Positions 46,067 through 55,896 are shown, numbered from the stretch's first letter. The stretch is DNA of 64,000 nucleotides from JAHQVI01 sp963727575 (GCA_963727575.1 CAVSIA010000032.1:1-64000), one strand, 5' to 3'. Notes: a model not told the origin generated them from the sequence alone. Made by a program: numbers and translations.

Positions 46067-46952
46067 ATGACTCTGGAACAGCTCCGCATTTTCGTCGCCG
46101 TCGCCGAGCGCGGGCACATGACTCGCGCCTCGGAGCGCATCGGCATGACGCAGTCGGCGGTGTCGGCGGCGATCCGGGCACTCGAAAACCAATATGGCAC
46201 CAAGCTGTTCAATCGCGTCGGGCGCGGCATCGAGCTGACCGACGCCGGGCGGCGCTTTCTTCCCGAGGCGCGCGGCGTTCTCGATCAGGCGGCGGCGGCC
46301 CGCTCCACGCTCGAAGATCTCTCCAATGCGACGCAGGGCAAGCTTTCCATCGCCGCCAGCCAGACCATCTCCAGCTACTGGCTGCCCCGCCGGCTGACCG
46401 CCTTCCACGCCGCCTATCCCGGCGTCCGCCTCGATGTGACGGTCGGCAATACGCGGCAGGTCGAGAACGCCGTCGCCGAAGGCACGTCCGATCTCGGCCT
46501 GGTCGAGGGCCGGACGGACAATCCGGCGCTCTCACGCAAGCGCGTCGATCACCGACCGGCTGGTGCTCGTCGTGTCCTCGGCGCATCCGCTGCCGGCCAC
46601 CTTCGCCCGCGGCAAGCTGGACATCCGTGCGGTGAGCTGGGTGATCCGCGAGGAGGGCTCCGGCACTCGCGACGAGCTGGCGGATCTGGCACGCCGGGAG
46701 GGCGTGGCGTTCGACGATCTGCGGGTGTTCCTGGTGCTGCCCAGCAACGAGGCGGTCCGCGAGGCCGTCGAAGCCGGCGCCGGAGCGACGATCATCTCCG
46801 AGCACGTCGTCGCGCGGGACATCGCGGCGGGCGCGCTGACGCCGATCCCCATCGACCTGCCGCAGCGCGAATTCGCGCTCGTCCGCCACAAGGACCGCTA
46901 CGAGACCGCCGCCCAGCGCGAGCTGGTGGCGATGCTCTCGGCCGAAGCCTGA
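46067..46952 (+). CDS. LysR family transcriptional regulator (frameshifted)
   Basis: This LysR-type regulator is about 294 residues after repair. The helix-turn-helix is in MTLEQLRIFVAVAERGHMTRASERIGMTQSAVSAAI (residues 1-36). The effector domain starts KLSIAASQTISSYWLPRRL. An insertion near 46545 breaks the frame, and the second part continues ITDRLVLVVSSAHPLPA, then WVIREEGSGTRDELADLA. The SGTR motif resembles CysB/CbbR-like members. ATG 46067 is used; a TTG two codons earlier is possible. It is divergent from the SoeABC-like operon and probably controls it. It ends 17 nt from the convergent dhaK stop. Confidence 0.83.
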
Positions 46953-46969
46953 GTGCTTCGGTGGCGAGG

Positions 46970-47963
46970 TTACAAGCCCCAGCGCAATGGCGGCCGTATG
47001 CACCGGCGCGTCCCATAGCTCGTTCATTTCGCTGTCGAGCTTGGTCAGCGTGATCGAGCAGCCGGCCATCTCCAGCGACGTGCAGTAATTGCCGACCATC
47101 GACCGCGCGATCGTCAGCCCGCGCTCGGCGCACAGCCGGGCGGCGGCGTCATACATGCCGTAAAGCTCCAGAAGCGGCGTGCCGCCCATGCCGTTGACCA
47201 TGAGCAGCACGTCCTGGCCCGCGCCCGGCTTGATGTCCTCGCAGATCGCGCCGACGACCTCCTGCGCGATGGCCTCGGCGCTCATCATGGCGACGCGCCG
47301 CCGTCCGGGCTCGCCATGGATGCCGACGCCCATTTCCAGCTCGTTCTCGCCGATCTCGAAGGTCGGCTTGCCGGCGGCGGGGACGGTGCAGCTCGTCAGC
47401 GCCACGCCCATCGTGCCGGAGGCGGCGTTGACGCGCTCGCCAAGCGCCTTGCAGGCCGCCAGATCGGCGCCGTTCTCCGCCGCCGCGCCGACGATCTTCT
47501 CGACGATCACCGTTGCCGCGACGCCGCGGCGTCCCTGGCTGTGCAGCGAGCTTTCCACCGCGACGTCGTCATTGGTCAGCACGGTCGCGCTCTCGCCGTC
47601 GAACATCTCGCCGGCCATCTCGAAATTCATGACGTCCCCGGCATAGTTCTTGACGATGAACAGCACGCCCGCGCCGCCATCGACCGCTGCTGCGGCGGCC
47701 AGCATCTGGTCCGGCGTCGGCGAGGTGAACACCTGGCCGGGACACGCGGCGTCCAGCATGCCGAGGCCGACGAAACCGGCATGCATCGGCTCATGGCCCG
47801 AGCCGCCGCCGGAGATCAGCGCCACCTTGCCCTGCTTCGGGCCGCCTTTGCGCGTCACATACATCGGATCGAGATTGACCGAGACGATCCCGGCATGGGC
47901 CGCACCGAAGCCGCGCAGGCTTTCGGTCAGAACGTCGTCGACCGCGTTCATCAGCTTTTTCAT
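46970..47963 (-). CDS. dhaK: Dihydroxyacetone kinase subunit DhaK (frameshifted at C-terminus)
   Basis: This substrate-binding subunit of PTS-dependent dihydroxyacetone kinase is about 331 residues. H216 in MGVGIHGEPGRRR is the residue that binds dihydroxyacetone covalently. H57 in SGGGSGHEPMHAG and D110 in NYAGD complete the site. One extra base near 46993 hides the usual ending; without it the protein ends PLRWGL with TAA at 46972-46970. DhaK passes the phosphate from DhaL to dihydroxyacetone. It is the last gene of the ABC-Dha operon, separated from dhaL by dhaM, HPr, EI and a regulator. Confidence 0.92.
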
Positions 47964-48014
47964 ATCGTTTCCTCCCTGGCCTCAATTTTATGCCTGCCGG
48001 TATGGCGGCGGCGC

Positions 48015-48456
48015 TCAGCGCTTTTTCCTGTCGTTCTCGGCATCCTGCAGCAGCTCGATCGCCCGCTCGGCGAAATCGCGGATCGAGCTGCTCGACCTGC
48101 CTGCGCCGTTGCGGATCGGCGAATTGCGGCAGCGGAATGCGCAAGACATCTTCCTCGACCGAGGCGAGCTCGTCTATGGCGCCGAACTGGCCCGGATGGG
48201 CGCGCGCATAGACCTCGAGAAACACGCGCTGCTCCTCCGGGCTGAAATGGCAGACGCGGAACAGGGCCGGCACGTGCTGGGCCGGCAGCGGCACGCGGTA
48301 GGCGGGATTGGTGATCTGCGAAATGAAGCTCTTATGCGTGCCGAACGCCTCGGCAAGCTTCTGGCGCGTGCCGGACGGGCGCCGGTCGATGAAGCTGCGC
48401 AGAAGCGCCTTGTATTCAGCAATCAGATCGCTGGTCAGTGGTGCGTCATCGGCCAT
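48015..48456 (-). CDS. HTH regulator-like protein in dha operon (frameshifted)
   Basis: This protein of about 146 residues contains a helix-turn-helix-like region (RQKLAEAFGTHKSFISQITNP, about residues 30-51), followed by a segment rich in acidic and aromatic residues (HFSPEEQRVFLEVYARAHPG). An extra G near 48085 breaks the frame; without it the end reads QLIRDFAERAIELLQDAENDRKK. It lies between the EI and dhaK genes in the same direction, so it may regulate this operon or sense PTS state. The family is not firmly recognised. Confidence 0.6.
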
Positions 48457-48459
48457 GCG

Positions 48460-50094
48460 CTATCCCGCCTGGAATGATTGCGACCGATATTGGCTGACCG
48501 CGCGCTTGACCGCGCCGATCTGGGCGGGCGCGCAGCTCAGCGTCCGCAGCCCGGTATCCAGCAGCGGCGCGATCAGATGCGGCGAGGACGCCATGTCGCC
48601 GCACAGGCTGACGCTGACGCCGCGTTTGCGCGCCGCCTCGACCGTGTGCCGGATGAGGTGGAGAACGGCGGGATTGGCCGGGTCGGCGAGAGCGGCCAGG
48701 CTGGTGTTGTCGCGGGCGCAGGCGAGCGTGTACTGAATGAGGTCGTTCGACCCGATCGAATAGAAGTCGGCGTCGAATTGCGCCGCCGTCAGGGCCGCCG
48801 CAGGAACCTCGATCATGATGCCCATCGCCGGGACCGCGCAGGCGATGCCGGTGCTCCGCAAGGCGGCGACCTCCTCGCGCATCATCCGGCGCGCCGCATC
48901 GAGCTCCGCGGGCACCGTCACCATCGGAAACATCACATTGAGCGGCCCGAGCGCCGCGGCCCGGGCGAGCGCGCGAAGCTGGACGCGAAAGACCTCCGGC
49001 CGGGCCAGCGAGAGGCGCAGGCCGCGCACGCCGAGGAACGGATTGGCCTCGCCGTCGATGGTCACGCCCGCGATCGGCTTGTCGCCGCCGGCATCGAGCG
49101 TCCGGATGGTGACGGGCCGGCCCTGCGCCCAGGCGAACAGGCGGTCATAGAAGGCAAGTTGCTCCTCTTCGTCCGGCTGGTGGCCGCCCTGGAAAAGGAA
49201 CTCCGTGCGCGTCAGGCCGACGCCGTCGCAGATGTCCGGGGACATTGCGCCGAGACGGTCGGGCTCGTCGATATTCACGAGGATCTTGACCGCCTCGCCG
49301 GTCGCGGTCGTCGCCGGACGTGTCAGCAGCGCCTCGATGGCGCGGCTGTCGTCCTCGGCCGCGGCGATGCGCGAGCGCGCCAGGCGCGCGGTTGCCTCAC
49401 TCGGCTGAACGATGAGCCGGCCTTGCGCTGCATCGAGGATCGCGGGACTGCCCGGCCGCATCTCGCGCAAATTCGCCGCGAGCCCGACCATCAGATTGAC
49501 GCCGCGCGCGCGGGCCAGGATGGCGACATGGCTGGTCGGGCTGCCGCCGAGCGTCGCGGCGCCGCCGATCCGGTTCCAGTCGAGCGCAAGAAAGCCCGAC
49601 GGGGTGAGGTCGGCAGTCACGAGGATGGCGCCGTCCGGCGCCTCGGCATGGGACGCGGTCGCGCCGCTCAGGACTGTCAGCACCCGGTCGCGCAGATCGG
49701 TCAGATCCGCCGCACGCGCCGCCAGCACGCCCTCGCCGTCCTTGCGGTAATCGGAAATCTCCGCATCGAGCACCGAACTCCAGGCGGCATCGCTCGCCGT
49801 GCCCTCGCGGATCGCGCGCATGACCGGGGCGAGCAGATCGTCGTCCTCGAGCAGGGCAAGCTGGAATTCCAGGATCTCGCCGGCCAGCTCGTCCTGCGCG
49901 TCGATCAACGCCTCGATCTGCGCCTTCGCCATTTCGACGGCGGTCAGGAAGGCGGCGGTTTCTTCTTCGACGCTGGTAAAGCTGCGCCGTTCGCCGGTGT
50001 CGCTCTCCAGGACGTGGACCGGGCCGATGACGACGCCGCCGGAAACGCCGATGCCGGTAAACGCCCTTTCCCTTTCCTGTCGCTCCTCAGTCAT
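48460..50094 (-). CDS. PTS enzyme I (phosphoenolpyruvate-protein phosphotransferase)
   Basis: This 544-residue enzyme I takes phosphate from PEP. The phosphorylated His is H189 in LGGSPTSHVAILARARG. PEP-binding Arg and Asp residues lie in DGVGLTRTEFLF and LDAGGDKPIAG, and the catalytic Cys is in SLCGDMASSP near the C-terminus. Its place in the dha operon suggests it is dedicated to DhaM through the neighbouring HPr. In many bacteria DhaM carries fused HPr and partial EI domains; here the domains are separate genes. ATG 50094 overlaps the end of the HPr gene by 8 nt. Confidence 0.92.
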   Translation of the reverse strand: MTEERQERERAFTGIGVSGGVVIGPVHVLESDTGERRSFTSVEEETAAFLTAVEMAKAQIEALIDAQDELAGEILEFQLALLEDDDLLAPVMRAIREGTASDAAWSSVLDAEISDYRKDGEGVLAARAADLTDLRDRVLTVLSGATASHAEAPDGAILVTADLTPSGFLALDWNRIGGAATLGGSPTSHVAILARARGVNLMVGLAANLREMRPGSPAILDAAQGRLIVQPSEATARLARSRIAAAEDDSRAIEALLTRPATTATGEAVKILVNIDEPDRLGAMSPDICDGVGLTRTEFLFQGGHQPDEEEQLAFYDRLFAWAQGRPVTIRTLDAGGDKPIAGVTIDGEANPFLGVRGLRLSLARPEVFRVQLRALARAAALGPLNVMFPMVTVPAELDAARRMMREEVAALRSTGIACAVPAMGIMIEVPAAALTAAQFDADFYSIGSNDLIQYTLACARDNTSLAALADPANPAVLHLIRHTVEAARKRGVSVSLCGDMASSPHLIAPLLDTGLRTLSCAPAQIGAVKRAVSQYRSQSFQAG

Positions 50095-50383
50095 GGAAAT
50101 CCCGGTCGACAAGCGCAATGAGCGCGTTCACCGCGGCCTGCGCATCGCCGCCCGATGCGCGGATGTGCAGCGGCAGGCCGTGGCCGGCCTTCAGCTTCAT
50201 CACCGCATTGGGCGATTTGGCGTTGGTCCAGCCTTCCGCATTGTGGGCACGGATTTCGACCGCGGCTTCGAAGGTCTTGGCGAGCTTGGTCAGTTTCACG
50301 GCGGGCCGCGCGTGCAGTCCCGTCGGGTCCTGGATCACCGCGTTGCCCACGATCCACTCGCCGTCCTGTGCCATCTCGGTCAT
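50087..50383 (-). CDS. HPr-like phosphocarrier protein
   Basis: This 98-residue HPr has H24 in QDPTGLHARPAVKLTKLAK, the site phosphorylated by enzyme I. The following ALIALV region matches the HPr C-terminal helix. The regulatory Ser region is SPNAVMKLKAGHG rather than the classical one of firmicutes. It sits between dhaM and the EI gene and should shuttle phosphate from EI to the DhaM EIIA domain. GGAGG lies about 11 nt upstream of ATG 50383. Confidence 0.92.
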   Translation of the reverse strand: MTEMAQDGEWIVGNAVIQDPTGLHARPAVKLTKLAKTFEAAVEIRAHNAEGWTNAKSPNAVMKLKAGHGLPLHIRASGGDAQAAVNALIALVDRDFHD

Positions 50384-50386
50384 GCT

Positions 50387-50771
50387 CTAAAATTCCTCCG
50401 CCGTGGCGCGGACCGCTTCGAGCGACGCACCGCCGGCCGCCTCCGTCGCCGCCATGATCGCGCCCTCGACGATCGGCGCATTGCAGATCTGCACATGCGC
50501 GCCTCGCCCGTCCGAGAGCATCTCGATCGCCATCTCGCTATTGGTCTCGGCCCCGCCCAGATCGACCAGCATCGGCGACGCCCTTCGGCGAATAGACCGA
50601 CTCGATGGCTTTTATGATCGCTTCAACATTCGTGCCAAGCCCGCCCTCGGGATTGCCGCCGCAGAAGGCGACCCTGATCTCCTCGCCCACCATCTGACGG
50701 ACCATATCGGCCGTGCCCCTGGCGATGTCCATCGAGTGGGAGACGATGACTATGGAAACCTTGTCGCTCAT
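50387..50771 (-). CDS. dhaM: DhaM EIIA-type phosphotransferase subunit (frameshifted)
   Basis: This EIIA-mannose-type domain of about 127 residues donates phosphate to DhaL-bound ADP. H12 in VSIVIVSHSMDIARG is the phosphorylated His. One extra base near 50580 splits it. The second half reads AMLVDLGGAETNSEMAIEML. Only the EIIA part is present; the HPr and EI parts found in the fused E. coli DhaM are separate downstream genes. The ATG at 50771 overlaps the dhaL stop by 4 nt (ATGA). Confidence 0.9.
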
Positions 50772-51370
50772 TTTTCCTCCAGAACGTCGCAGACGGCGTT
50801 GACGAGTAGCTGGGACGACCGCGCGCCGGGGTCGAGATGACCGATGGAGCGTTCGCCGAGAAAAGCGGCGCGGCCTTTGGTGGCGCGCATGTCCTTGGTC
50901 GCGGCGAGGCCGTGATCGGCTGCCGCGCGCGCTTCGGCGATGCCGCCGCCGGCGCTGATTGCGTCGAGCACCGGCACCAGCACGTCGAGCATGGTCTTGG
51001 CCCCGGCATCGGACTTGCCGCGCGATTTGACCGCTTCGACGCCGGCGGAGAGCAGCGCCGCGGTGCCGGCCGGGTCCTGCGGCAGGTCGCCCGCCGCCTT
51101 GGCCATGCCCAGGAGCAGCGATCCGTAGAGCGGCCCGGAAGCGCCGCCCACCTTCATGACCAGCGTGGTTCCGGCCTTCTTCAGCGCATCGCCGAACGGC
51201 GCGGGCGCGATCTCGTCCGTCGCCGCCGCGACCGCGTTGAGCCCGCGCGTCATGTTCAGCCCATGGTCGCCGTCGCCGATGGCCTGGTCGAGCGCGGTCA
51301 GCTCCTCGGTATGGGCTGCAATCACCGCCTGGCACTTGGCGATAAGGGTCCGCATCAGCTGTTCGGTCAT
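50768..51370 (-). CDS. dhaL: Dihydroxyacetone kinase subunit DhaL
   Basis: This 200-residue ADP-carrying subunit accepts phosphate from DhaM and passes it to dihydroxyacetone on DhaK. The ADP/magnesium motif DQAIGDGDHGLNM gives D28, D33 and D35. The GGASGPLYGSLLLGM loop binds the nucleotide. ATG 51370 has GAGGCGG just upstream. The reading frame is open through the upstream ABC ATPase gene, so the two look fused. Separate proteins are more likely, because DhaL begins at a normal family start with its own ribosome binding site. Confidence 0.92.
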   Translation of the reverse strand: MTEQLMRTLIAKCQAVIAAHTEELTALDQAIGDGDHGLNMTRGLNAVAAATDEIAPAPFGDALKKAGTTLVMKVGGASGPLYGSLLLGMAKAAGDLPQDPAGTAALLSAGVEAVKSRGKSDAGAKTMLDVLVPVLDAISAGGGIAEARAAADHGLAATKDMRATKGRAAFLGERSIGHLDPGARSSQLLVNAVCDVLEEK

Positions 51371-52459
51371 ATCCGCCTCGTCTTTAGTCTTCAGCAAAGC
51401 GCCGCTCGGGACGACGCTGGCGCTTGCCTTGATCGGCGCGCTGCCTGCGAATGCGATCCGGTCGCCATCGCCATCGAAGAACAACGCCGCGCCCGGCCGA
51501 ACCGATGCCTGCACCTCGTCGCCTTGGCGCAAGGCCGTGCGCGCGCCGAGCAGCGCATGGACGTGGCGCCCGGCGACATCGAGCAGCGCGATGGCCTCGA
51601 CGCCGAGATGTTCGACCGTCAGCACGCGGGCCGGGGCGCCGCTCCCGTTGAGCACGACGTCCTCGGGCCGCACGCCGATGGTCGCCGCCGCGTCCGGCGC
51701 CTCGCCGACATGGAGCGTGCCGGCGGAGAGCAGGTTGATCGGCGGGCTGCCGAGCCGCTGTGCCGCATAGATATTCGCCGGCCGTTCGTAGACGTCGCGC
51801 GGCGTGGCGATCTGCAAAAGCCGCCCGTCCGAGAGCACGCCGATGCGGTCGGCAAGCGTCATCGCTTCGAGCTGATCGTGGGTGACGTAAATGATGGTCG
51901 CACCAAGCTCGCGCTGGATACGCTTCAGCTCGATGCGCAGATCCTCGCGCAATTTGGCGTCGAGCGAGGAGAGCGGTTCGTCCATCAGGAACAGGTTGGG
52001 CTCGCGGACCAGGGCGCGGCCGATGGAGACGCGCTGCATCTCGCCGCCGGATAGCTGGGTGGCGCGGTTGGCGAGCTTCGATTCGATGCGCAGCATTTCC
52101 GCGATCTGATGAACGCGCTTCTTGATGGCGTCGGGCGGCATTTTCCGCCCCGGCGCGCGCAGCGGAAAGGCGAGGTTGTCGAACACCGAATAATGCGGGT
52201 AGAGCGAATATTGCTGGAACACGAAGGCGACGTCGCGGCGTGCCGGTTCGAGCGCGGTGACGTCCTGACCGCCGATCTCGACGCGGCCCGTGTCGGGCGT
52301 CTCCAGCCCGGCGAACAGGCGCAACGTCGTGGTCTTGCCGGCGCCGGTCGGGCCGAGCAGCACGATGAATTCGCCGTCCGCGGCTTCAAGGGTTACGTCC
52401 GCGACGGCCGTCGTTTCCTCGAACCGCTTGGTGACGCCGTGAAGTGCTGCCTCAGCCAT
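51371..52459 (-). CDS. ABC transporter ATPase B (UgpC/MalK type), open into dhaL
   Basis: This ATPase of about 363 residues is of the sugar/polyol ABC class. Walker A is LLGPTGAGKTTTL, the signature LSGGEMQRVSIGRAL, Walker B LFLMDEPLSSLD and the H-loop YVTHDQLEAM. A TOBE-like C-terminal domain follows (IGVRPEDVVL). No stop codon separates it from dhaL, so the listed end is where dhaL starts. Either a stop was lost, or an indel hides one, or a true fusion exists. Its ATG overlaps the stop of ATPase A by 8 nt. Two different ATPases in one polyol ABC operon resemble GlpS/GlpT of rhizobial glycerol importers. Confidence 0.85.
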
Positions 52460-53551
52460 CGGCGCCTCCGTCGAACAGCACGCTTCTCACGGCACTGTCC
52501 GTGTCCGGATTGAAGACCACGATGCGCTCGGCGTCGAAGTCGAGCCCGACGGTCTCGCCATAGGAGACGGTCACCGTGTTCGGTGCGCGCACGCGCAGCC
52601 GGCCGGCGTCGGTCTCGATGGTGACGAGCTGGCGCGCGCCCATATATTCGACGGCGAAGACGCGGCCCCGCAGCGGTCCGTCATCGGCGATGCGGATGTG
52701 CTCCGGCCGGGCGCCGAGAACCGCCGTCGGCGTGTCGAGCCCCTCGCGGGTCTCCGGCATGGCGACGGTTGCGCCGTTGCACCTGGATCGCCCGCGCGCC
52801 GGGGGCGAACCGCCCTTTCGCGGCGAGAAAGTTCATCGACGGGCTGCCGATGAAGCCGGCCACGAATTTCGTCGCCGGTCGCTCGTAGACTTCCATCGGC
52901 GCGCCGACCTGAAGCACCTCGCCCTTGTTCATGACGCAGATGCGGTCGGCCATCGACATCGCCTCGATCTGGTCGTGGGTGACGTAGACGGTGGTTGCGC
53001 CGATCCGGTTGTGCAGCAGGCGCAGCTCCTCGCACATCAGATCGCGGAATTCGGCATCGAGCGCGCCGAGCGGCTCGTCCATCAGGAACGCCTTGGCCCG
53101 GCGCACGATGGCGCGGCCGAGCGCAACGCGCTGCCGGTCGCCCGCCGCCAGGCCGCCGACGCCGCGGTCGAGCAGATGCTCGATGCGCAGGAGGCGTGCA
53201 ACCTCTTCGGTCCGCTCACGGACTTCCTTGCGCGGCAGACCTTGGACCCGCAAGGGGAAGGAGATGTTGCGCCGGACGCTCATATGCGGATAAAGCGCGA
53301 AGAGCTGGAACACGAAGGCGATGTCGCGCTGCGAGGCGCGGTTGAAGGTGACGTCCTCGCCGTCGAGCAGGATCTCGCCGCTGGTCGGAATTTCGAGGCC
53401 GGCGATCATGCGCAACGTCGTGGTCTTGCCGCATCCCGACGGGCCGAGCATGACGAAGAATTCGCCGTCGCGGATGGTGAAAGAGGAACTCGCGCACCGC
53501 CGTGAAGTCGCCGAAAGCCTTTTTCAGATTGCGGATCTGGATCTCAGCCAT
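52452..53551 (-). CDS. ABC transporter ATPase A (UgpC/MalK type, two frameshifts)
   Basis: This ATPase of about 365 residues starts MAEIQIRNLKKAFGDFTAV. Walker A is MLGPSGCGKTTTLRM, Walker B AFLMDEPLGALD and the H-loop YVTHDQIEAM. The signature is unusual: GGLAAGDRQRVALGRA in place of LSGG. An extra C near 53485 and another base near 52775 split it into three frames; the last part is a TOBE domain (GARPEHIRI). The changed signature may mean that hydrolysis at one composite site is weak, as in some asymmetric ABC transporters. It is the upstream ATPase gene of the operon. Confidence 0.85.
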
Positions 53552-53651
53552 GATCGGCCTCCAGGCTTGGCAAGTTGAGGCAGCGGAGAGTGTGCGCGAT
53601 CTCGATCCGAAGTCGAGTTCTCCAGCAGGAGGCGCCACTAATTCTGAGTCG

Positions 53652-53749
53652 TCCCGGACGGCCGTCAGGCCGAGCCGGGATCCACTCGCATTTCATCTTG
53701 CGCTCTGGGGCGTTGAGAGATGAGCAGGCCCCGGCTCGATGGCCGGGCC
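53652..53749. repeat. Paired palindromic (REP-like) hairpins in operon gap
   Basis: The 234-bp gap between the small membrane gene and ATPase A carries two hairpins. One has TCCCGG ... CCGGGA (53652-53680). The other has GGCCCCGGC ... GCCGGGCC (53727-53749, one bulged C). The sequences around them (CCGGGATCCACTC) are typical of intergenic palindromic repeats. They may tune expression between the operon halves. Confidence 0.6.
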
Positions 53750-53785
53750 GACGAATGTGCAGAGCTGGAAGTCTACGGCCCATCG

Positions 53786-53998
53786 TCAGCGCTCCGGGAA
53801 ATGGCTGACGATGACGAAGCCGATCGTGCCGATCAGGATCGCGGCGAACGACCAGCCATAGAGCCACAGCGAGAAGGGCTGCATCAGCATGAACACGCCG
53901 ATCGCAATGAGCGCCGTTGCACTGTTCTCCCACGGTGCGCGGCGGAAATAGCGCGCAAGACCTGCTGGTTCCGGGTGCTGATTTTCTGCCTCGTTCAT
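53786..53998 (-). CDS. Small two-helix membrane protein of polyol ABC operon
   Basis: This 70-residue protein has two hydrophobic helices (SATALIAIGVFMLMQPFSLWLYG and SFAAILIGTIGFVIV). Its start overlaps the permease 2 stop by 4 nt. Small membrane proteins of unknown role occur at this place in several alphaproteobacterial polyol ABC operons (for example next to GlpPQ), but I cannot assign a named family. It may assist assembly or be an accessory to the permease pair. Confidence 0.7.
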   Translation of the reverse strand: MNEAENQHPEPAGLARYFRRAPWENSATALIAIGVFMLMQPFSLWLYGWSFAAILIGTIGFVIVSHFPER

Positions 53999-54948
53999 CG
54001 GCGTACCGCTCCGAAGGTGATGCCGCGCAGAAGCTGGTTGCGGAGCATGACGGTGAAGATCACCACCGGCAGCAGGAACAGCGTCGTCCCGGCGGCGACG
54101 GCCGGCCAGTCCAGGCCACCCTCGCCGATGATGATCGGAATGAAGGGCGGCGCGGTCTGCGCCCGGCCGCTGGTCAGAAGCAGCGCGAAGGCATATTCGT
54201 TCCAGGCGAAGATCAGGCAGAAGATCGCGGTGGCGGCGATGCCGGCGCGCATCTGCGGCAGCACGACCTTGACGAAAGCCTGCAGCCGCGTGTAGCCGTC
54301 GACGACCGCGGCTTCCTCATATTCGCGCGGGATCTCATCGACGAAACCCTTCAGCAGCCAGACCGACAGCGACAGGTTGACGGCGGTATAGAGCAGGATC
54401 ATGCCGAGCGCGGTGTCGGAGAGGCCCAGCTCGCGGTACATGAGGAAGATCGGAATGGCGACGGCGATCGGGGGCATCATCCGCGTCGACAGGATGAAGT
54501 ACATCAGATCGTCCTTGAGCGGCACCTTGAAGCGCGAGAATGCGTAGGCTGCCAGCGTCCCGAGGAACACCGCAAGGAAGGTCGAGCCGAAGCCGATGAT
54601 GATCGAATTCTCGTAGCGGCCGATGAAGCGCGACGGTCCGGTGATGATCATGTTCCGCTCACGGACCAGCTCCTCATACCAGCTCTTCGGCGGACCGAGG
54701 CTCTTGATATAGTCCGGCGTCTGCCGCGAGCGGGTGGTGAACAGGTTCACATAGCCTTCGAGGCTCGGCTCGAAGAGCACCTTGGGCGGATAGGCGATGG
54801 AATCGGGCGGCGATTTGAAGCCGGTGAGGAAGATCCAAACCAGCGGGATCATGGCGACGAGCGCATAGCCGATCACCAGAATGCCGGCGATCCACTTCGT
54901 CCGCGGCGTCGATTGAGTGACGGAATAGGCGGTGCTGGCGACGCTCAT
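53995..54948 (-). CDS. ABC sugar/polyol permease 2 (MalG-like)
   Basis: This 317-residue inner-membrane permease has six helices and an EAA loop near residue 210 (YEEAAVVDGYTRLQAFVKVVLPQMRAG). It starts MSVASTAYSVTQSTPRTKW. A periplasmic insert of about 60 residues (LFTTRSRQTPDYIKSLGPPK) follows helix 1. The ATG at 54948 overlaps the permease 1 stop (ATGA). With permease 1 it forms the translocation pore driven by ATPases A and B. Confidence 0.9.
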   Translation of the reverse strand: MSVASTAYSVTQSTPRTKWIAGILVIGYALVAMIPLVWIFLTGFKSPPDSIAYPPKVLFEPSLEGYVNLFTTRSRQTPDYIKSLGPPKSWYEELVRERNMIITGPSRFIGRYENSIIIGFGSTFLAVFLGTLAAYAFSRFKVPLKDDLMYFILSTRMMPPIAVAIPIFLMYRELGLSDTALGMILLYTAVNLSLSVWLLKGFVDEIPREYEEAAVVDGYTRLQAFVKVVLPQMRAGIAATAIFCLIFAWNEYAFALLLTSGRAQTAPPFIPIIIGEGGLDWPAVAAGTTLFLLPVVIFTVMLRNQLLRGITFGAVRR

Positions 54949-55896
54949 GACTTCACCCGATTGAGGGCCTTCACATAGATATTCCCGAGCCCGAACACGG
55001 TGACGAACAGGATCACCGCGATAGGCCGAGGAATAGCCGGTGCGCCAGCTCTCGAAGGCTTCGCGTTTGAGATTGATCGAGGCGAGCTCGGTCGCCGAGC
55101 CGGGGCCGCCCGAGGTCAGCTCGACGACCATGTCGAACATCTTGAAATTCTCGATGCCGCGGAACAGCACCGCCAGCATCAGGAAGGGCAGCACGCGGGG
55201 CAGGGTGATGTACCAGAATTTCTGCAGGGCGTTGGCGCGGTCGACCTCGGCGGCTTCATAGAGATAGTCGGGGATCGAGCGCAGCCCGGCGAGGCACAGC
55301 AGCATGATATAAGGCGTCCACATCCAGCTATCGACGATGATGATCGCCCACGGCGCCAGGTCGCGCGAGCCGATCATGTCGACCGCGCCGGTCGCGCCGA
55401 AGAAGTCGACGATATAGGAGAAGATGCCGGTCTGCGGCTGGTAGATATAGGTCCAGAAGGTGCCGACCACCGCGGGCGACAGCATCATCGGGATCAGGAT
55501 CACCGTGGTCCAGAAGCTGGCGCCGCGGAAATTGCGGTTGATCAGCAGAGCGAGGCCGAGACCCAGTCCGACCTGGATCAGCATGGTCCAGACGACGAAA
55601 TGGGCGGTGACCTGAAGATAGCCCCAGATGTCGGTCGAGGAGAGGATGCGCTCGTAATTGTCGGTGCCGATCCAGCGGACCGGGCGCCCCGGCTGATTGG
55701 CGCGGTAATTGGTGAACGACAGATAGACGGTCCAGAGCAGCGGGAAAATGTTGATCGCCAGCAGGATGAGGATCGTCGGGGTGATGAACAGCCAGGCGAT
55801 GGCGCGATCGGACAGGCCGCGCATCCGCCCGGCGACGCCGAACGATGTCGCCCGGGCCATCCTTTCCGCAATTCGATCGATCGAGCCGACTGACAT
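54945..55896 (-). CDS. ABC sugar/polyol permease 1 (MalF/UgpA-like, frameshifted)
   Basis: This permease of about 316 residues has six helices and the EAA loop YEAAEVDRANALQKFWYITLPRVLPF. An extra C near 55020 fuses it to permease 2. Removing it restores the family ending AVILFVTVFGLGNIYVKALN and a TGA stop at 54947-54945. ATG 55896 is used. It follows the solute-binding protein gene by about 110 nt. Confidence 0.88.

Noticed and set aside
48478..50121. 547-codon plus-strand frame opposite the EI gene
   Set aside because: Antisense shadow of a clear enzyme I gene with intact catalytic residues; Arg/Asp-rich composition typical of GC-rich antisense frames.
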